Positions 5,831 to 6,801 of a stretch of DNA of 6,801 nt are shown here, in pieces (the stretch's first letter is position 1; the number at the start of each line of letters is the position of its first letter). The notes beneath the pieces were generated by a model. It was not told where the DNA came from. It made no database searches and saw nothing but the letters and a program-made list of their open reading frames with translations. Position numbers and translations under genes: made by a program. This DNA is from Chitinophagaceae bacterium (lineage in GTDB: Bacteria > Bacteroidota > Bacteroidia > Chitinophagales > Chitinophagaceae), in the NCBI GenBank assembly GCA_947452875.1, contig CANGEZ010000113.1, positions 1 through 6,801 of the forward strand, read 5' to 3'.

Positions 5831-6199
5831 ATCTAAAATAATGAATGTAAAATATTCAATGTAAAAGTGTGATAACGGGCATCAATCTCATATTGTCCGC
5901 TTGAACAGAAAATAAGTAAGTCAAAAAGTTCATTATACTTCTGAGAATTTTATTGATGATAAATAGAGCAGTTTGTTAATGTAAAATATTAAATAACAAG
6001 TAAACCTAAAAGCATTTATTGCGTAATATGGCATCAGAATAAAAACGGGAATGTAAAGCATCCAAATCACAAACGGATGTGTTTTAGTCAGATATTCCAG
6101 ATTTTGATTTCTAAAAAGTTGGGCTTGTCCTTTATTGTAAATTTTATTGAATTCCAAAGCTGATTATTTAGGTAAATTAATTATGAAAAATCTGTTTTT
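5831..6199. other. Gene-poor spacer
   Basis: Apart from the probable hydroxylase remnant, this AT-rich stretch holds no supported gene on either strand. A 13-bp direct repeat, aatgtaaaatatt, occurs at 5844-5856 and 5978-5990. It may be only low-complexity sequence, or it may mark where material was lost. No terminator with a T-run is visible after the small conserved gene. Confidence 0.5.
5933..6157 (-). pseudogene. Probable N-terminal remnant of a fatty acid hydroxylase superfamily protein
   Basis: On the minus strand a 74-codon frame opens with a TTG at 6157-6155 and has no ATG at its start. It contains NKGQAQLFRNQNLEYLTKTH (residues 8-27), then PFVIWMLYIPVFILMPYYAI, a membrane helix. This closely resembles the beginning of Bacteroidota fatty acid hydroxylase/sterol desaturase proteins as I remember them ('NKGQxxLFxNxxLExLTKTHP' plus the first helix). 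Those proteins are about 200 residues and carry histidine boxes (HRxxxH, HxxHH). None of these occurs here, and the frame ends after a degenerate second hydrophobic stretch (CYLIFYINKLLYLSS). Only about 100 bp remain before the small conserved gene. The piece therefore appears cut off and has lost its start codon. The alternative is a short hypothetical membrane protein starting at TTG. The family assignment is from memory. Confidence 0.45.
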
Positions 6200-6218
6200 T
6201 ACATGTTGGCATCATGTA
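6200..6218. promoter_or_regulatory. Dyad TACATG-N7-CATGTA touching the promoter box: operator candidate
   Basis: Two 6-bp arms in perfect inverted symmetry (6200-6205 and 6213-6218) flank ttggcat. The last two bases of the right arm are the TA of the -7 box at 6217. This placement, over the region between the -33 and -7 elements, is what one expects of a repressor site. No regulator gene is in the window to pair with it. Confidence 0.35.
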
Positions 6219-6224
6219 CTTTTG
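6217..6224 (+). promoter_or_regulatory. -7 promoter box (TACTTTTG) of the fumarylacetoacetate hydrolase family gene
   Basis: TACTTTTG matches TAnnTTTG fully. The expected transcript start near 6231 gives a leader of about 98 nt, much longer than for the other genes here. A TATAAT at 6294-6299 closer to the gene also resembles a -10 box, but it lacks a partner at -35 and is less typical of this phylum. Confidence 0.45.
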
Positions 6225-6245
6225 CATCAATTACAATGTTTTGAA

Positions 6246-6296
6246 ATACCCATAAGAGGAAGCATCATACCAACCGGAGATGAGTATTAAGGGTAT
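6246..6296 (+). promoter_or_regulatory. Possible structured leader hairpin before the FAH-family gene
   Basis: ATACCC (6246-6251) can pair with GGGTAT (6291-6296). After one A/A mismatch, TAA (6253-6255) pairs with TTA (6287-6289). Inside, CATC (6263-6266) pairs with GATG (6279-6282). The element lies in the predicted 5' leader, about 30 nt before the ATG. It matches no riboswitch class that I recognise and could be chance pairing. Confidence 0.3.
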
Positions 6297-6328
6297 AATA
6301 TGTGACCATAATGTAAAAATAAACACAG

Positions 6329-6801
6329 ATGAAACTAGCTACTTATTTAAAAGATGGCCATGAACAGTTGGCGCTGATTGTTAACGGCATGTTGTATGAT
6401 TTAGATTTGCTGCATCCTGATTTACCTGTTACTATGTCGATGTTTTTAAATTACTGGGATGATTATTATCCTTTGGTGATGACAATTGACCAGCAAATAA
6501 AATCAGGAATGTCAAAATCAGTTGTAGGTACTTCATTTGAAAATGAAACCATTCTTGCTCCGGTTCCAAGCCCTACAAGTTGTAGAGATGGTTATGCTTT
6601 CCGCCAACATGTTGCAGCTGCGAGAAGAAACAGAAAAGTAGATATGATTCCTGAGTTCGATCAGTATCCGATTTTTTATTTTACCAATCATAATAGCATT
6701 CAAGGTCCTGGTGATATTTATTGCATGCCCGATCATTTTGAAAAATTAGATTTTGAATTGGAAGCAGCCATTGTCATCAATCGTCCAGGAAGAAATATCA
6801 A
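6329..6801 (+). CDS. Fumarylacetoacetate hydrolase (FAH) family protein, N-terminal 157 codons (runs off the right edge)
   Basis: The ATG at 6329 opens a frame that stays open to the window edge: MKLATYLKDGHEQLALIVNG and onward. The FAH family contains cytoplasmic Mg/Ca-dependent enzymes that cleave or rearrange beta-diketo acids, including the last step of tyrosine breakdown and hydratases or decarboxylases of aromatic catabolism. The block RDGYAFRQHVAAARR (86-100) has Asp87 and His94 with the same spacing as the metal-ligand Asp and catalytic His of animal FAH. LDFELEAAIV (140-149) supplies Glu143 and Glu145 in the E-x-E metal-binding pattern. PIFYFTNHNSIQGPGD (114-129) is also a conserved segment. 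The rest of the metal site lies beyond the edge. The precise substrate cannot be told. The start agrees with relatives that begin MKL and lacks a Shine-Dalgarno sequence, as do the other genes here. Confidence 0.88.
   Translation, partial: MKLATYLKDGHEQLALIVNGMLYDLDLLHPDLPVTMSMFLNYWDDYYPLVMTIDQQIKSGMSKSVVGTSFENETILAPVPSPTSCRDGYAFRQHVAAARRNRKVDMIPEFDQYPIFYFTNHNSIQGPGDIYCMPDHFEKLDFELEAAIVINRPGRNI

Noticed and set aside
5833..5949. Minus-strand open stretch reading ...YNELFDLLIFCSSGQYEIDA...
   Set aside because: It is bounded by stops after 38 codons, has no start codon near its beginning, and shows no family I recognise. It is not a continuation of the hydroxylase frame.
5844..5990. 13-bp direct repeat aatgtaaaatatt as an insertion or deletion scar
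   Set aside because: The surroundings are very AT-rich and low in complexity, and no other boundary feature coincides, so chance cannot be excluded.

Overview
The window looks like a piece of a Bacteroidota chromosome, probably Chitinophagaceae or a close relative. The evidence is an AT-rich base composition, start codons with no Shine-Dalgarno sequence upstream, several TAnnTTTG-type -7 promoter boxes just before start codons, and protein families typical of the phylum (a secreted DUF2911 protein, a TIGR02757 protein and a small conserved protein known mainly from this group). No rRNA, tRNA, CRISPR array, intact transposon, prophage or defence gene is visible.

Layout. The left edge holds the first 31 codons of a leftward gene for an exported protein (1-94). 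A spacer with degenerate repeats follows, then a rightward DUF2911 gene (357-932). A 258-bp spacer with a 9-bp tandem repeat array leads to a complete glutamine-dependent asparagine synthetase, asnB (1191-3029). A 209-bp spacer with two copies of a G/C-tract repeat in opposite orientation separates asnB from a cystathionine gamma-synthase/lyase-type PLP enzyme (3239-4402). Next are a TIGR02757/DUF2400 protein (start best placed at 4557, not the upstream GTG at 4530) and a conserved 110-residue acidic/helical protein (5498-5830). A perfect 32-bp palindrome lies before the small gene. A 498-bp stretch (5831-6328) holds only what looks like a decayed N-terminal piece of a fatty acid hydroxylase on the minus strand and the promoter/leader of the last gene. 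The right edge holds the first 157 codons of a fumarylacetoacetate hydrolase family enzyme (from 6329).

Functionally this is a string of mostly unrelated single-gene housekeeping units. AsnB and the trans-sulfuration enzyme both serve amino-acid metabolism, but the long repeat-bearing spacer and the separate promoter-like boxes argue against one operon. I do not see a new multi-gene system. The unusual signals are all in the spacers: four classes of repeat or palindrome, one gene remnant, and a possibly structured leader before the last gene.
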